From NCBI GenBank assembly GCA_903849835.1, contig CAINKA010000006.1:1-12446 (forward strand): 12,446 bases of DNA, in the 5' to 3' direction. The notes under the pieces were generated by a model, which made no database searches, was not told the origin of the DNA, and saw only the letters and a list, made by a program, of their open reading frames with translations. The position numbers and the translations under genes are program-made. This document shows, one piece after another, positions 1 to 7,159 of this stretch. Source of the stretch: an uncultured Alphaproteobacteria bacterium (GTDB lineage: Bacteria; Pseudomonadota; Alphaproteobacteria; Rickettsiales; UBA1997). Numbering within the stretch: the stretch's first letter is position 1; every line of letters starts with the position of its first letter.

Positions 1-78
1 AACTTTTTTGTGAAGCTTAGCAATCGCCGCTTCTGAAACTGATTCGCCAAGTGGTGGAACTTTGATTTCGATGGTCAT
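1..78 (-). CDS. sucB: 2-oxoglutarate dehydrogenase E2 (dihydrolipoamide succinyltransferase), N-terminal fragment
   Basis: Only the first 26 codons lie in the window; the gene continues past position 1. The peptide begins MTIEIKVPPLGESVSEAAI, which is the start of the lipoyl domain of 2-oxoglutarate dehydrogenase E2 proteins (the PxLGESVxEA signature). In the family this domain carries a lipoyl-lysine that swings succinyl groups between E1 and the catalytic E2 core; that lysine lies outside the window. It is downstream of sucA on the same strand, separated by two tiny membrane-protein genes rather than lying directly next to it. No clear Shine-Dalgarno precedes the ATG; the upstream bases are AT-rich. 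Recognition is confident despite the short length because the motif and its sucA neighbour agree. Confidence 0.9.
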   Translation of the reverse strand, partial: MTIEIKVPPLGESVSEAAIAKLHKKV

Positions 79-94
79 GATTTAAAAAATTAAG

Positions 95-220
95 TTATGC
101 TTTTTTGATTTTACGAGGTTTTTTTTCGTCCTTGTCTAAATCATACATTACCCACATCGATATCAGGGCAAATGCCAAAGCTAGAGACATGATAAAATAA
201 GCAAAAAATTCAATATTCAT
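95..220 (-). CDS. 41-residue single-pass membrane microprotein
   Basis: This small ORF runs from ATG at 220 to TAA at 95. The product has a short N-terminus (MNIEFF), one hydrophobic helix at about residues 5-26 (AYFIMSLALAFALISMWVMY), then a charged, lysine-rich tail (DLDKDEKKPRKIKKA). By the positive-inside rule the tail should be cytoplasmic. An AGGAG lies 10 bases upstream of the ATG, better than for most genes here, and the start overlaps the end of the 77-residue ORF by 11 nt, suggesting translational coupling. The reading is open through the whole sucA-sucB gap together with its partner. I do not recognise the family. A role linked to 2-oxoglutarate dehydrogenase is not shown; it may only sit in its operon. 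Confidence 0.6.
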   Translation of the reverse strand: MNIEFFAYFIMSLALAFALISMWVMYDLDKDEKKPRKIKKA

Positions 221-443
221 AATTATCCAGCTCCTTAATTTTTAATTTTATTTTGAAGAAAGACATGCCTGCCGCAGTAGCGCAAATGAAGGATAAAAAA
301 TAAAGAAAAAACATTATTTCTTCCGGTAAAATTTCTCTATTACTCCAAGTCCAACTCAGAAATGAACTGATCACCGCCACGAGCAACGTCATGATTAGTT
401 TTTCAAGCCCGATTTCCTCTTTAATTCTGTCTCTGGTTTTCAT
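210..443 (-). CDS. 77-residue two-helix membrane protein of unknown function
   Basis: The product begins with a charged segment (MKTRDRIKEEIGLEK, residues 1-15), followed by a hydrophobic helix at about 16-33 (LIMTLLVAVISSFLSWTW), a short polar loop (SNREILPEE), a second helix at about 43-62 (IMFFLYFLSFICATAAGMSF) and a charged tail (KIKLKIKELDNYEY). Both ends are therefore expected in the cytoplasm. It begins 40 nt after the sucA stop and overlaps the 41-residue ORF by 11 nt, so all four genes sucA-77aa-41aa-sucB probably share a transcript. I do not recognise a named family, although small paired membrane proteins of this build occur as hypothetical proteins in many bacteria. The function is unknown. 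Confidence 0.65.
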   Translation of the reverse strand: MKTRDRIKEEIGLEKLIMTLLVAVISSFLSWTWSNREILPEEIMFFLYFLSFICATAAGMSFFKIKLKIKELDNYEY

Positions 444-483
444 GGTTTTTGTGTGTGGTGTTAGCGGGTTTTAAAAAACTAAT

Positions 484-3345
484 TCAGCTCAGCGCCTCGT
501 CAATTAATTTTTTCTGTTCTCTTGCGTGATAAGAGCCGTAGCCGGTTGCGGGCGAAGCACATGCAATTCTTCCGACATATTTTGGTCGCAAAAATTTATG
601 TTTAATTTCGAGCAAAGATTCTTCGATTAACTCCTCAACAAATTTCCACGCACCCATATTTCTCGCCTCTTCTTGGCACCAACTTATTTCAGCATTTTTA
701 TATTTTTTTAATTCCGAGACCAATTCTTCTTTTGGAAAAGGGTAAAGCTGTTCTAAACGAATCAAGGCTACACTCTTTAGCGCTCTGCTTTCACGAGCTT
801 CTAACAAATCGTAATAAACTTTTCCGGAGCATAAAATAACTTTTCTAACTTGCTCTGAAGCTATGATTTGCGCGCTTTCTCCGATTAGTGGGCGGAAATT
901 AAAATCAGAAAATTCTGTCAAAGTTGAAGTGGCCAATTTGTGACGCAGCAGCGATTTTGGTGACATCACAACCAAAGGTTTGCGATCTTTTCCGTGAATC
1001 TGACGACGCAAAGCATGGAAAAAATTTGCCGGATTTGTGATGTTACAAACGCGAAGATTATCGTCAGCGCAGGCTTGCAAACAACGCTCCAATCTTGCCG
1101 AAGAATGTTCCGGACCCTGCCCTTCATAACCATGCGGCAGCAGCATCACAAGCCCAGACTTACGCAACCATTTCACTTCAGCCGAGGCAATAAATTGATC
1201 AAAAATAATTTGTGCACCATTGGCGAAATCACCGAATTGAGCTTCCCAAATTACCAATCCATTCGGCATTGAAAGCGAGTAGCCATATTCAAAACCAAGC
1301 ACGCCATATTCGGATAAAACCGAATCGTAAACTTCGTATTTTGCAACTTTGCTCGAAGAAGAAAAAATGTTGTGACGCTTGCCGCTTAAGGCGTCGTGAA
1401 GGATTGAGTGACGATGAGAAAAAGTTCCGCGACCAGAATCTTGTCCACTAAGTCGCACTGGAAATCCTTCCGCTAAAAGCGAGGCAAATGCCAAAGATTC
1501 TCCGCATCCCCAATCAATGTCCCTACCGCTTTCAACCGCGTGCTTTCTGGCTTCGAGCTGACGAATAATTTTTGGATTCGCATTAAAACCCGCTGGAATT
1601 TCGACAGTTTTTTCGATTAATTCTTTGAGAGATTTTTGATCAATAGAAGTTTTTGGTGTAGAATTATTTCCGCTTTGAATCTTACTCCAATCAGCTTTCA
1701 GCCACTCTGCTTCCGATGGCTTATAAGTCGCAGCCAAATCAAATTCTGCGGATAAATGCGCATCAAAATCAGCGACAAATTTTTGATATTCACCTTCCGA
1801 AACTGCGCCTTCAGCAATTAATTTTTGCGAATAAATTTTTTCTAAAGTTGGATGATCTTTGATTTTTGTATACATCACCGGCTGGGTGTAGAGTGGCTCG
1901 TCGCCTTCATTGTGACCATATCGACGATAGCAAATCAAATCGATCACAGCATCTTTTTTGAAAGTTTGGCGGTAACGCATTGCGATGTCAGAAACTTTTA
2001 CCACCGCTTCAACATCGTCGCCATTCACGTGAAAAATTGGCGCGTCGATCATCTTCGCCAAATCGGATGAGTAAGTTGTGCTGCGCGAATCAGCCGGATT
2101 AGCAGTGAAGCCGATTTGATTATTGACGATGATGTGCATCACGCCGCCAGTGTCATAGCCGGAAACGCCATTCATCACCAAATTTTCTGCGACCGAACCT
2201 TGTCCGGCAAAGGCTGCATCGCCGTGAATTAAAAGCGCCATCGCCTGAGTTCTTTCCGAATATCCAAACAAATCTTGTTTCGCACGAATTCTTCCTGCTA
2301 CGACTGGATTTACAGCCTCTAAGTGCGAAGGGTTGAACGCTAAAGATAAATTAATTTTTTTGAGATTTGTTCCGTCAGAAATATCGCGCGAACTTGCATA
2401 GCCCATGTGATATTTTACGTCGCCAGATTTTGTTGCACTTTCTGGAATTCCAGGAGTGCCTTTAAACTCGGCGATCATTTGATGGTAGGGCTTGCCCATC
2501 ACTCCCGTCAATGTGTTCAATCGACCTCTGTGAGCCATGCCAATCACGATTTTTTTCACGCCAGTTTTTGCAGCAACATCAATAATTTTTTCAACGGAAT
2601 TAATTGAGGCATCTCCACCCTCAACCGAAAATCTTTTTGCGCCGGGAAAGCGTTTGTGAAGGAATTGCTCAAAACCTTCAGTGCGAATAATTTCTTTTAA
2701 AATTTTTATTTTTTCATCTTTGGAAATGCTTGAAAGTGCTGCCATTTCTGATTCGCGAGCCAACCATTCTTTCTGTTCTTGATCGCGAATATATTCAAAT
2801 TCGTAACCGATTTTATTGGCGTAGATAAAATTTAATTGCGCGATTACCTGAGAAATTTTTGCTTTTCCGAATCCTAAAATTCCCTTGAGATCAACTTCTT
2901 TTTCCAAATCTGGATTTTCAATTTCGTGATTTTGTGGATCGATTTCTACAACATATTTTTGCGGTGCAAGGTCAAGCGGATCAAGACTTGCCGCTAGATG
3001 TCCAAATCTTTTGTAAGCTGAAATTAAATTTACGATTCGGAGATTTAAATCTTTTCCGACATTTGGAATCGTAGCAACTTTCGCATCTTTTTTTGGTGCT
3101 TCTTTTTTAGCATTCGAAGAAATATCAAACTCTTGAGATCCAACAACCTGAAGGTTTCTTGCCCCCCAAGACGGACCTTTGTAATCAGCTAAAATCGATT
3201 TTATTTCATCCTGATTCACAGCAAAAAATTCCGCCCAAGTCACATCAACCGACGCCGGATTTTGCAAAAATTTTTGATAAAGTTCGCTGATGAAAATGAT
3301 GTTGGTGCTGAAGAAAGGAGAATTTTGCGCCAGTGTTTTTGACAT
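484..3345 (-). CDS. sucA: 2-oxoglutarate dehydrogenase E1 component
   Basis: This is the thiamine-diphosphate-dependent E1 subunit that decarboxylates 2-oxoglutarate and succinylates the lipoyl group of SucB in the TCA cycle. At 953 residues it has the usual family length. In order: an N-terminal E1 helix (about 15-42, ending VDVTWAEFF), a lysine-rich linker (78-95), the dehydrogenase E1 region with GMAHRGRLNTL (269-279), the ThDP/Mg region from HGDAAFAGQG (374-383) to NNQIGFT (408-414), and a C-terminal transketolase-like half containing SGQDSGRGTFSHRH. The frame stays open upstream to 3477, but that extension reads through a palindromic repeat and the tRNA-Met 3' end, so I take the ATG at 3345 (MSKTLAQNSPFF). 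No Shine-Dalgarno is visible; CCCAAAACC directly precedes the ATG. The gene is followed by two small membrane-protein genes and then sucB. Confidence 0.97.
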   Translation of the reverse strand: MSKTLAQNSPFFSTNIIFISELYQKFLQNPASVDVTWAEFFAVNQDEIKSILADYKGPSWGARNLQVVGSQEFDISSNAKKEAPKKDAKVATIPNVGKDLNLRIVNLISAYKRFGHLAASLDPLDLAPQKYVVEIDPQNHEIENPDLEKEVDLKGILGFGKAKISQVIAQLNFIYANKIGYEFEYIRDQEQKEWLARESEMAALSSISKDEKIKILKEIIRTEGFEQFLHKRFPGAKRFSVEGGDASINSVEKIIDVAAKTGVKKIVIGMAHRGRLNTLTGVMGKPYHQMIAEFKGTPGIPESATKSGDVKYHMGYASSRDISDGTNLKKINLSLAFNPSHLEAVNPVVAGRIRAKQDLFGYSERTQAMALLIHGDAAFAGQGSVAENLVMNGVSGYDTGGVMHIIVNNQIGFTANPADSRSTTYSSDLAKMIDAPIFHVNGDDVEAVVKVSDIAMRYRQTFKKDAVIDLICYRRYGHNEGDEPLYTQPVMYTKIKDHPTLEKIYSQKLIAEGAVSEGEYQKFVADFDAHLSAEFDLAATYKPSEAEWLKADWSKIQSGNNSTPKTSIDQKSLKELIEKTVEIPAGFNANPKIIRQLEARKHAVESGRDIDWGCGESLAFASLLAEGFPVRLSGQDSGRGTFSHRHSILHDALSGKRHNIFSSSSKVAKYEVYDSVLSEYGVLGFEYGYSLSMPNGLVIWEAQFGDFANGAQIIFDQFIASAEVKWLRKSGLVMLLPHGYEGQGPEHSSARLERCLQACADDNLRVCNITNPANFFHALRRQIHGKDRKPLVVMSPKSLLRHKLATSTLTEFSDFNFRPLIGESAQIIASEQVRKVILCSGKVYYDLLEARESRALKSVALIRLEQLYPFPKEELVSELKKYKNAEISWCQEEARNMGAWKFVEELIEESLLEIKHKFLRPKYVGRIACASPATGYGSYHAREQKKLIDEALS

Positions 3346-3376
3346 GGTTTTGGGATGTTTGGATACAAGATTTGTA

Positions 3377-3399
3377 GGGGCGGACCCGCGTGTCCACCC
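3377..3399. repeat. palindromic repeat GGGCGGAC/GTCC-CCC
   Basis: A short imperfect hairpin lies between sucA and tRNA-Met: GGGGCGGAC (3377-3385) pairs with GTCCACCCT (3392-3400) with one mismatch around a CCGCGT loop. The family 'TAGGGGCGGAC...GTCCGCCC' is familiar as an interspersed palindrome in many bacterial genomes (from memory, not searched). It ends about 30 bases before the sucA start, so it lies in the leader region of sucA. Confidence 0.55.
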
Positions 3400-3407
3400 T
3401 AAATTTA

Positions 3408-3430
3408 AGTAGAAAAATCCCACTTCTACT
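3408..3430. repeat. 7-bp inverted repeat after tRNA-Met
   Basis: AGTAGAA (3408-3414) and TTCTACT (3424-3430) form a 7-bp stem just beyond the 3' end of tRNA-Met. It could act as a processing or weak termination structure. There is no T-run after the stem in the transcribed direction; the T-run lies in the loop, so I do not call it a terminator. Confidence 0.3.
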
Positions 3431-3444
3431 CCGTTAAAAGTGAG

Positions 3445-3520
3445 TGGTAGCGGGAGAGGGGATCGAACCCCCGACACACGGATTATGATCCCGTTGCTCT
3501 ACCAACTGAGCTACCCCGCC
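3445..3520 (-). tRNA. tRNA-Met (CAT)
   Basis: The 76-nt cloverleaf includes an encoded CCA end (3445-3447 read on the minus strand). The acceptor GGCGGGG pairs with TCCCGCT, with G-T at both ends. The D-stem GCTC/GAGC, the anticodon stem ACGGG/TCCGT with loop ATCATAA (anticodon CAT) and the T-arm GGGGG-TTCGATC-CCCTC are all present. The full acceptor pairing and the A-rich anticodon stem favour elongator tRNA-Met. A CAT anticodon could also be tRNA-Ile2, whose C34 is modified to lysidine, and sequence alone does not rule that out. Its 5' end is duplicated twice in the adjacent array (3521-3837). Confidence 0.93.
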
Positions 3521-3837
3521 AAAAAAATAGTTTTAAACACTCTTGATCGCTTTTCGAGCGAAGCTCGAAGACGATCAAGAGACTGGGTGCGCGTCGCTTA
3601 CGCTCCTACACCCGTTTTGAACTAAATCAGCCGTTAAGGCTGATTCTTAACGCTCAAAACCTAAGCTACCCCGCCAAAATTATTTCTTAAAAACGCTTCG
3701 TCGCTTTCTTCGCCTTCGGCTCAGAGACGACTCGCGACTGGGAAAGCAGCGTAGCTGTTTCCCGTTTTTCGCTTGAAACGCTTTCGCGTTTCATGAGCTA
3801 AAGCTCACCGCTCAAAACCTAAGCTACCCCGCCAAAA
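3509..3837. repeat. tRNA-Met 5'-end tandem array with hairpin-rich units
   Basis: The plus-strand string AGCTACCCCGCCAAAA, which is the 5' end of tRNA-Met plus flank, occurs three times: 3509-3524 (in the real tRNA), 3664-3679 and 3822-3837, at spacings of 155 and 158. The two extra copies share a longer 29-base block (3651-3679 and 3809-3837) that is CGCTCAAAACCTA followed by the 16-base tRNA string. Unit 1 (3525-3663) and unit 2 (3680-3821) share anchors ACTGGG and CCCGTTTT. Between these anchors they carry different hairpins: unit 1 has CTCTTGATCG/CGATCAAGAG (3540-3581) and AATCAGCC/GGCTGATT (3625-3645); unit 2 has GGGAAA/TTTCCC (3740-3763), GAAACGC/GCGTTTC (3775-3792) and TGAGCT/AGCTCA (3794-3807). 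No coding sequence is supported here. Confidence 0.85.
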
Positions 3838-3938
3838 GTGAGCGCGAGATTGTTCTGATCGAATTTAATTTTTCAAATTTTTTGTTTTTGTGGTGAAGAT
3901 TGTTTTGCACGGAATTTTTCGACCTAGATCCAAAATAC
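3838..3938. other. AT-rich spacer between uvrB and the tRNA-Met array
   Basis: About 100 bases that follow the uvrB stop in the transcribed direction. They are AT-rich, with T-runs on the plus strand. I see no convincing gene, hairpin terminator or promoter in them. Confidence 0.4.
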
Positions 3939-5909
3939 CTACACCAACCTCAAACTCTCCGCCCTTCTCACCTGATCCCGAATCTTCCCCGCCTTCTCAA
4001 AATCAAGATTCGCAGCAGCCTCCAACATTTCTTTTTTGAGATTTTCAATTTCGCGCTCAGTTGGAATTCTTTTATCGAGGGCGTCTTCCTCGCCAACTTT
4101 TTTCGTGTAGAGATTCGCCAAAGCTGAACCAAAAGATTTCTTCGTTGTCGTCGGCGTAATGCCGTTTTTTTTGTTGTAGGCAATTTGGATTTCGCGGCGG
4201 TGATTGGTAATTGCGAGCGCCAATTTAATCGATTTGGTTTCTTTGTCGGCATAAAGAATCACCTTACTCTCCGAGTTCCTCGCGGCCCTTCCAATCGTTT
4301 GAATCAGCGAAGTTTCGTTGCGCAAAAATCCTTCCTTGTCGGCGTCGAGAATTGCCATTAGCGCGCATTCTGGAATGTCGAGGCCTTCGCGCAGTAGGTT
4401 CACGCCGATGAGGCAATCATATTTTCCAAGTCGCAAATTTTGAATGATCTCGATGCGGTCAAGCGTATCAACGTCCGAATGCATGTAGACAACTTTAATT
4501 CCGTGATCATTTAAATGATCGGCGAGGTCTTCGGCCATTTTTTTTGTCAGCGTTGTCGCCAAAGTTCGAAAGCCGCGAGCCGTTGTGGCGCGCACTTCCG
4601 CAAGCAAATCCACAACTTGATTTTTAGCCGGACGAATCTCGCAAATCGGATCAAGCAAACCAGTCGGACGAATAATTTGTTCGACAATTTCGCCTTCTGA
4701 CTTTCCGAGTTCGTAAGCCGCTGGAGTAGCTGATACGTAGATCGTTTGCGGTTTGTAATTTTCCCATTCTTCAAATTTTAACGGACGATTATCCAGCGCC
4801 GAAGGCAGACGAAAACCGAATTCGGTGAGGTTGGATTTGCGCGCGAAATCGCCCTTGTACATTGCGCTGACTTGCGGCACCGAGGCGTGACTTTCGTCGA
4901 CAAAGAGCAACGCATCCTTCGGCAAATATTCGAACAAAGTCGGCGGCGGCGCGCCAGCTGGGCGTCCGGTGAGATAGCGCGAATAATTTTCGATGCCTTT
5001 GCACGAACCAACAGTGAGCAACATTTCCATGTCGTAAGTGGTGCGGGAATTGAGCCGCTGCGCCTCGGCAGCCTTTCCTCGCTCCTCCAATTCCTTCACT
5101 CGAACCGTCAATTCATTACGAATATTTATGATCGCCGCGCGCAAAGTTTCTTGCGGCGTGACGTAATGCGATGAGGGGTAAAGCGCGATGTCCGTAAGCT
5201 TGGCGAAGCTTTCACCCGTCAGCGGATCGAACTCGGTAATCTCTTCAATCTCGTCGCCAAACATCGAAATGCGCCACGCGATTTCATCGGAATGCGACGG
5301 AAAAATATCGATCACATCGCCGGAAACGCGGAAGGAGCAACGCTCGAAAGCAATGTCGTTGCGCTCGTATTGCAGGTCGACAAGCCGCAGCAAAAGTTTT
5401 TGCCGATTCATTTCCTCGCCAACACGCAGCCGCAAAACCATTTTCGAATAAAAGTCGGGCGAGCCGATGCCGTAAATGCAAGAGACGGAAGCGATCACAA
5501 TCGTGTCGCGCCGCTCAAACAGCGCGCGCGTGGCGACGTGGCGGAGACGATCGATTTGTTCATTGATTGCGGAATCTTTTTCGATGTAGGTTCCAGTCTT
5601 GGGAATGTAGGCCTCAGGCTGGTAGTAATCGTAAAACGAAACGAAATACCCAACTTCATTCTCCGGAAAAAATTCCTTCATCTCGCCATAAAGCTGCGCC
5701 GCGAGAGTTTTATTGTGCGCCATGATCAGCGTCGGGCGTTGCGTCTGCGCGATAATGTTCGCCATCGTAAAAGTTTTTCCCGAACCGGTGATGCCGAGAA
5801 GAGTTTGGGATTTTTTATTTTGGTTGAGACCGGCGACGAGTTTGGAAATCGCTTGTGGCTGATCACCAGCGGGGGAGAAGGGGGAGTGGAGGATGAATTT
5901 TTGTGGCAT
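3939..5909 (-). CDS. uvrB: excinuclease ABC subunit B (UvrB)
   Basis: This is the damage-verifying, helicase-like subunit of UvrABC nucleotide excision repair: UvrA loads it on DNA and it recruits UvrC. At 656 residues it matches the family. Visible motifs are Walker A GITGSGKT (39-46), the beta-hairpin region from YDYYQPEAYIPKTGTY (93-108) onward, which clamps the DNA strand, a DEAD-type box VDESHAS (337-343), helicase motif VI QTIGRAARN (537-545) and the C-terminal UVR domain (about 617-652) that contacts UvrC. The frame is open to a GTG at 5939, but that extension lies in a palindromic repeat and adds a non-family N-terminus. I therefore choose the ATG at 5909 (MPQKFILHSPFSPAGDQP). No Shine-Dalgarno is seen. 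The gene is more GC-rich than the cassette upstream. It appears intact. Confidence 0.97.
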   Translation of the reverse strand: MPQKFILHSPFSPAGDQPQAISKLVAGLNQNKKSQTLLGITGSGKTFTMANIIAQTQRPTLIMAHNKTLAAQLYGEMKEFFPENEVGYFVSFYDYYQPEAYIPKTGTYIEKDSAINEQIDRLRHVATRALFERRDTIVIASVSCIYGIGSPDFYSKMVLRLRVGEEMNRQKLLLRLVDLQYERNDIAFERCSFRVSGDVIDIFPSHSDEIAWRISMFGDEIEEITEFDPLTGESFAKLTDIALYPSSHYVTPQETLRAAIINIRNELTVRVKELEERGKAAEAQRLNSRTTYDMEMLLTVGSCKGIENYSRYLTGRPAGAPPPTLFEYLPKDALLFVDESHASVPQVSAMYKGDFARKSNLTEFGFRLPSALDNRPLKFEEWENYKPQTIYVSATPAAYELGKSEGEIVEQIIRPTGLLDPICEIRPAKNQVVDLLAEVRATTARGFRTLATTLTKKMAEDLADHLNDHGIKVVYMHSDVDTLDRIEIIQNLRLGKYDCLIGVNLLREGLDIPECALMAILDADKEGFLRNETSLIQTIGRAARNSESKVILYADKETKSIKLALAITNHRREIQIAYNKKNGITPTTTKKSFGSALANLYTKKVGEEDALDKRIPTEREIENLKKEMLEAAANLDFEKAGKIRDQVRRAESLRLV

Positions 5910-5935
5910 TAGGAAATTTATTAAAACTCTTGGCG

Positions 5936-5960
5936 TCACCCTGAGCTTGTCGAAGGGTGA
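5936..5960. repeat. palindrome with GAGCTTGTCGA loop, copy 1
   Basis: TCACCCT (5936-5942) and AGGGTGA (5954-5960) form a perfect 7-bp stem around the loop GAGCTTGTCGA. The same loop core, with a different stem, occurs in the inverted pair at 9532-9606. It lies just upstream of the uvrB start. Confidence 0.75.
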
Positions 5961-5965
5961 TTCAC

Positions 5966-6187
5966 GGTGCTGGACGGGGTTTGCAACCCCGCCTAATCGT
6001 TCAGGTCAGACTTAAATTTTGAACTGAACGTGGGGACTGGGTTACAAACCCAGTCCCGCGCTGGTGAGACATTTAATTAGAAAGAATGACATTTCTTAAT
6101 TCGGCAATCCGGTGCTGGACGGGGTTTGCAACCCCGTCTAATCGCTCATGTCAGACTTAACTTTGAACCGTAGGATTTGAACTGAAC
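5966..6187. repeat. ~64-bp direct repeat pair flanking a long hairpin
   Basis: Copy 1 (5966-6029) and copy 2 (6111-6187) both begin GGTGCTGGACGGGGTTTGCA and end TTTGAACTGAAC, with few mismatches. Copy 2 carries an extra 13-14 bases near its end that look like a local duplication of TTTGAA. Each copy contains the hairpin GGGGTT-TGC-AACCCC. Between them is a separate perfect stem GGGACTGGGTT-ACA-AACCCAGTCCC (6033-6057, 11 bp, 3-nt loop). The whole 5910-6239 gap between uvrB and the DUF2188 gene is made of such repeats, and I see no gene in it. Confidence 0.8.
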
Positions 6188-6239
6188 ATTTACTAAACCC
6201 TTCTCCAGTAAGAAGAATTTTCTTTGCCATTTAACGTCC

Positions 6240-6527
6240 CTACCCCCTAGGCGGAAAGCTATCCTTCCCATAAGAATTTTTTTCCCTGATCTGCCCATTT
6301 CTCCCATGAATAGAAAGCTCAACTTGTTGATTCATCGCAACTTTTCTGGCGTAATCGATGGCTTCTTTTTGGTTGTCGAAGATTTTTGTTGCTCTTTCGG
6401 AGTTGGATTTTTTTACCGCCCAATCTCCGTTTGATGGCACGACGTGTTGACCATTTTTAATCGCAGCAACATAGGCTTTGACTGACTCAGAACCACTTCT
6501 TACGGACTGCAATGATTTGATTTTCAT
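6240..6527 (-). CDS. DUF2188 domain protein
   Basis: The 95-residue product matches my memory of the DUF2188 family in its second half: HVVPSNGDWAVKK (28-40), RATKIFDNQKEAIDYAR (45-61) and HGRNGQIREKNSYGKDSFPP (74-93). The first 25 residues are a variable lead. It is the last gene of a three-gene cassette, starting 1 nt after the stop of the zeta-like kinase gene, so it is almost surely co-transcribed and probably coupled. No biochemical activity is established that I know of. Its small size and place next to a toxin-like kinase make an antitoxin or accessory role possible, which is inference only. The ribosome binding site is weak (AAAAAGTG). The gene is followed by the repeat field at 5936-6187. 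Confidence 0.85.
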   Translation of the reverse strand: MKIKSLQSVRSGSESVKAYVAAIKNGQHVVPSNGDWAVKKSNSERATKIFDNQKEAIDYARKVAMNQQVELSIHGRNGQIREKNSYGKDSFPPRG

Positions 6528-6528
6528 A

Positions 6529-7155
6529 TCACTTTTTCATTATTAATTTTTCGATTTCCTCTTCAGAAATTTGTTTTTCTTCCAGAAAATTTATCGCCTC
6601 TTTTTTGGTTTCGAATTCAAGCAGCGAAAAAGACAACTGATCTTCTTTTAAATTTTCCGGCTGGTAAGAATTTTGGTAAATTAAAATTTCTATTTCTGGA
6701 TTTTCTTTTGCGAGCCACAAAGCGACTTGTCTGGCTCCGAAGTGGGTTTGGAGAAATCTCGTTTCCGGAATTTTGCGATCTCTTTTGTTAAACGCCGCAA
6801 AACATCTCTTCAAATCGTCAGGCAAAATAAAACAAACGATTGGTGTATTTCCCGACTTTTTTATTTTCTTAATTTTGATTTTGGTGCCATCAATTTTTGA
6901 CAAGGTGGAATCAAAAATTATGCCGTCAAATTTATCAGCAATCAAAAACTTTTCAATAAATTCACTTTTGCCTGAGGCGCTACCACCACACATCAGAACC
7001 ACTTTTTGGTTTTTTATTTTTTTAAGCTCTTGGTCAAAAAGTTTGTTGGCCAGCTTTGCTGATTCGGCGTGAAATTCATCTGCTTTTTCTGGAGAATATC
7101 CGGGAAGGGCTTTTTTTAGCTCGTCGATTGAGATGATTTTTAAGAGGTTTTGCAT
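6529..7155 (-). CDS. zeta-toxin-like P-loop kinase
   Basis: The 208-residue protein has an N-terminal helical segment typical of zeta/PezT-like kinases (FHAESAKLANKLFDQEL, 28-44), a Walker A loop GGSASGKS (57-64) after a hydrophobic strand (VVLMC), a following IIFDSTLSK with Asp82 in the place of the catalytic aspartate, and a lid-like basic segment RDRKIPETRF (125-134). Zeta toxins phosphorylate UDP-N-acetylglucosamine; related kinases have other substrates, and the substrate here cannot be told. The C-terminus (from about 165) is a charged helical tail. It starts 4 nt after the fic stop and ends 1 nt before the DUF2188 start. CAGGGA at about 8-13 nt upstream is a plausible ribosome binding site inside the fic end. 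No epsilon/PezA antitoxin is adjacent. AT-rich composition fits an accessory gene. Confidence 0.8.
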   Translation of the reverse strand: MQNLLKIISIDELKKALPGYSPEKADEFHAESAKLANKLFDQELKKIKNQKVVLMCGGSASGKSEFIEKFLIADKFDGIIFDSTLSKIDGTKIKIKKIKKSGNTPIVCFILPDDLKRCFAAFNKRDRKIPETRFLQTHFGARQVALWLAKENPEIEILIYQNSYQPENLKEDQLSFSLLEFETKKEAINFLEEKQISEEEIEKLIMKK

Positions 7156-7159
7156 GATT

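Noticed and set aside
3346..3477. 44-residue N-terminal extension of sucA
   Set aside because: It reads through a palindromic repeat and into the tRNA-Met 3' end and has no E1 similarity; the ATG at 3345 gives the normal family start.
3509..3837. CRISPR array
   Set aside because: The repeats are spaced by about 155 bases, only three in number, and the 'spacers' are related palindromic units; no cas genes are present.
3664..3837. Additional complete tRNA genes
   Set aside because: Only about 12-16 bases of the tRNA 5' end are copied; no anticodon arm, T-arm or acceptor 3' strand follows.
5292..5912. 206-codon open frame on the plus strand opposite uvrB
   Set aside because: It is an antisense shadow of the GC-richer uvrB; no domain or ribosome site is recognisable and uvrB is unambiguous.
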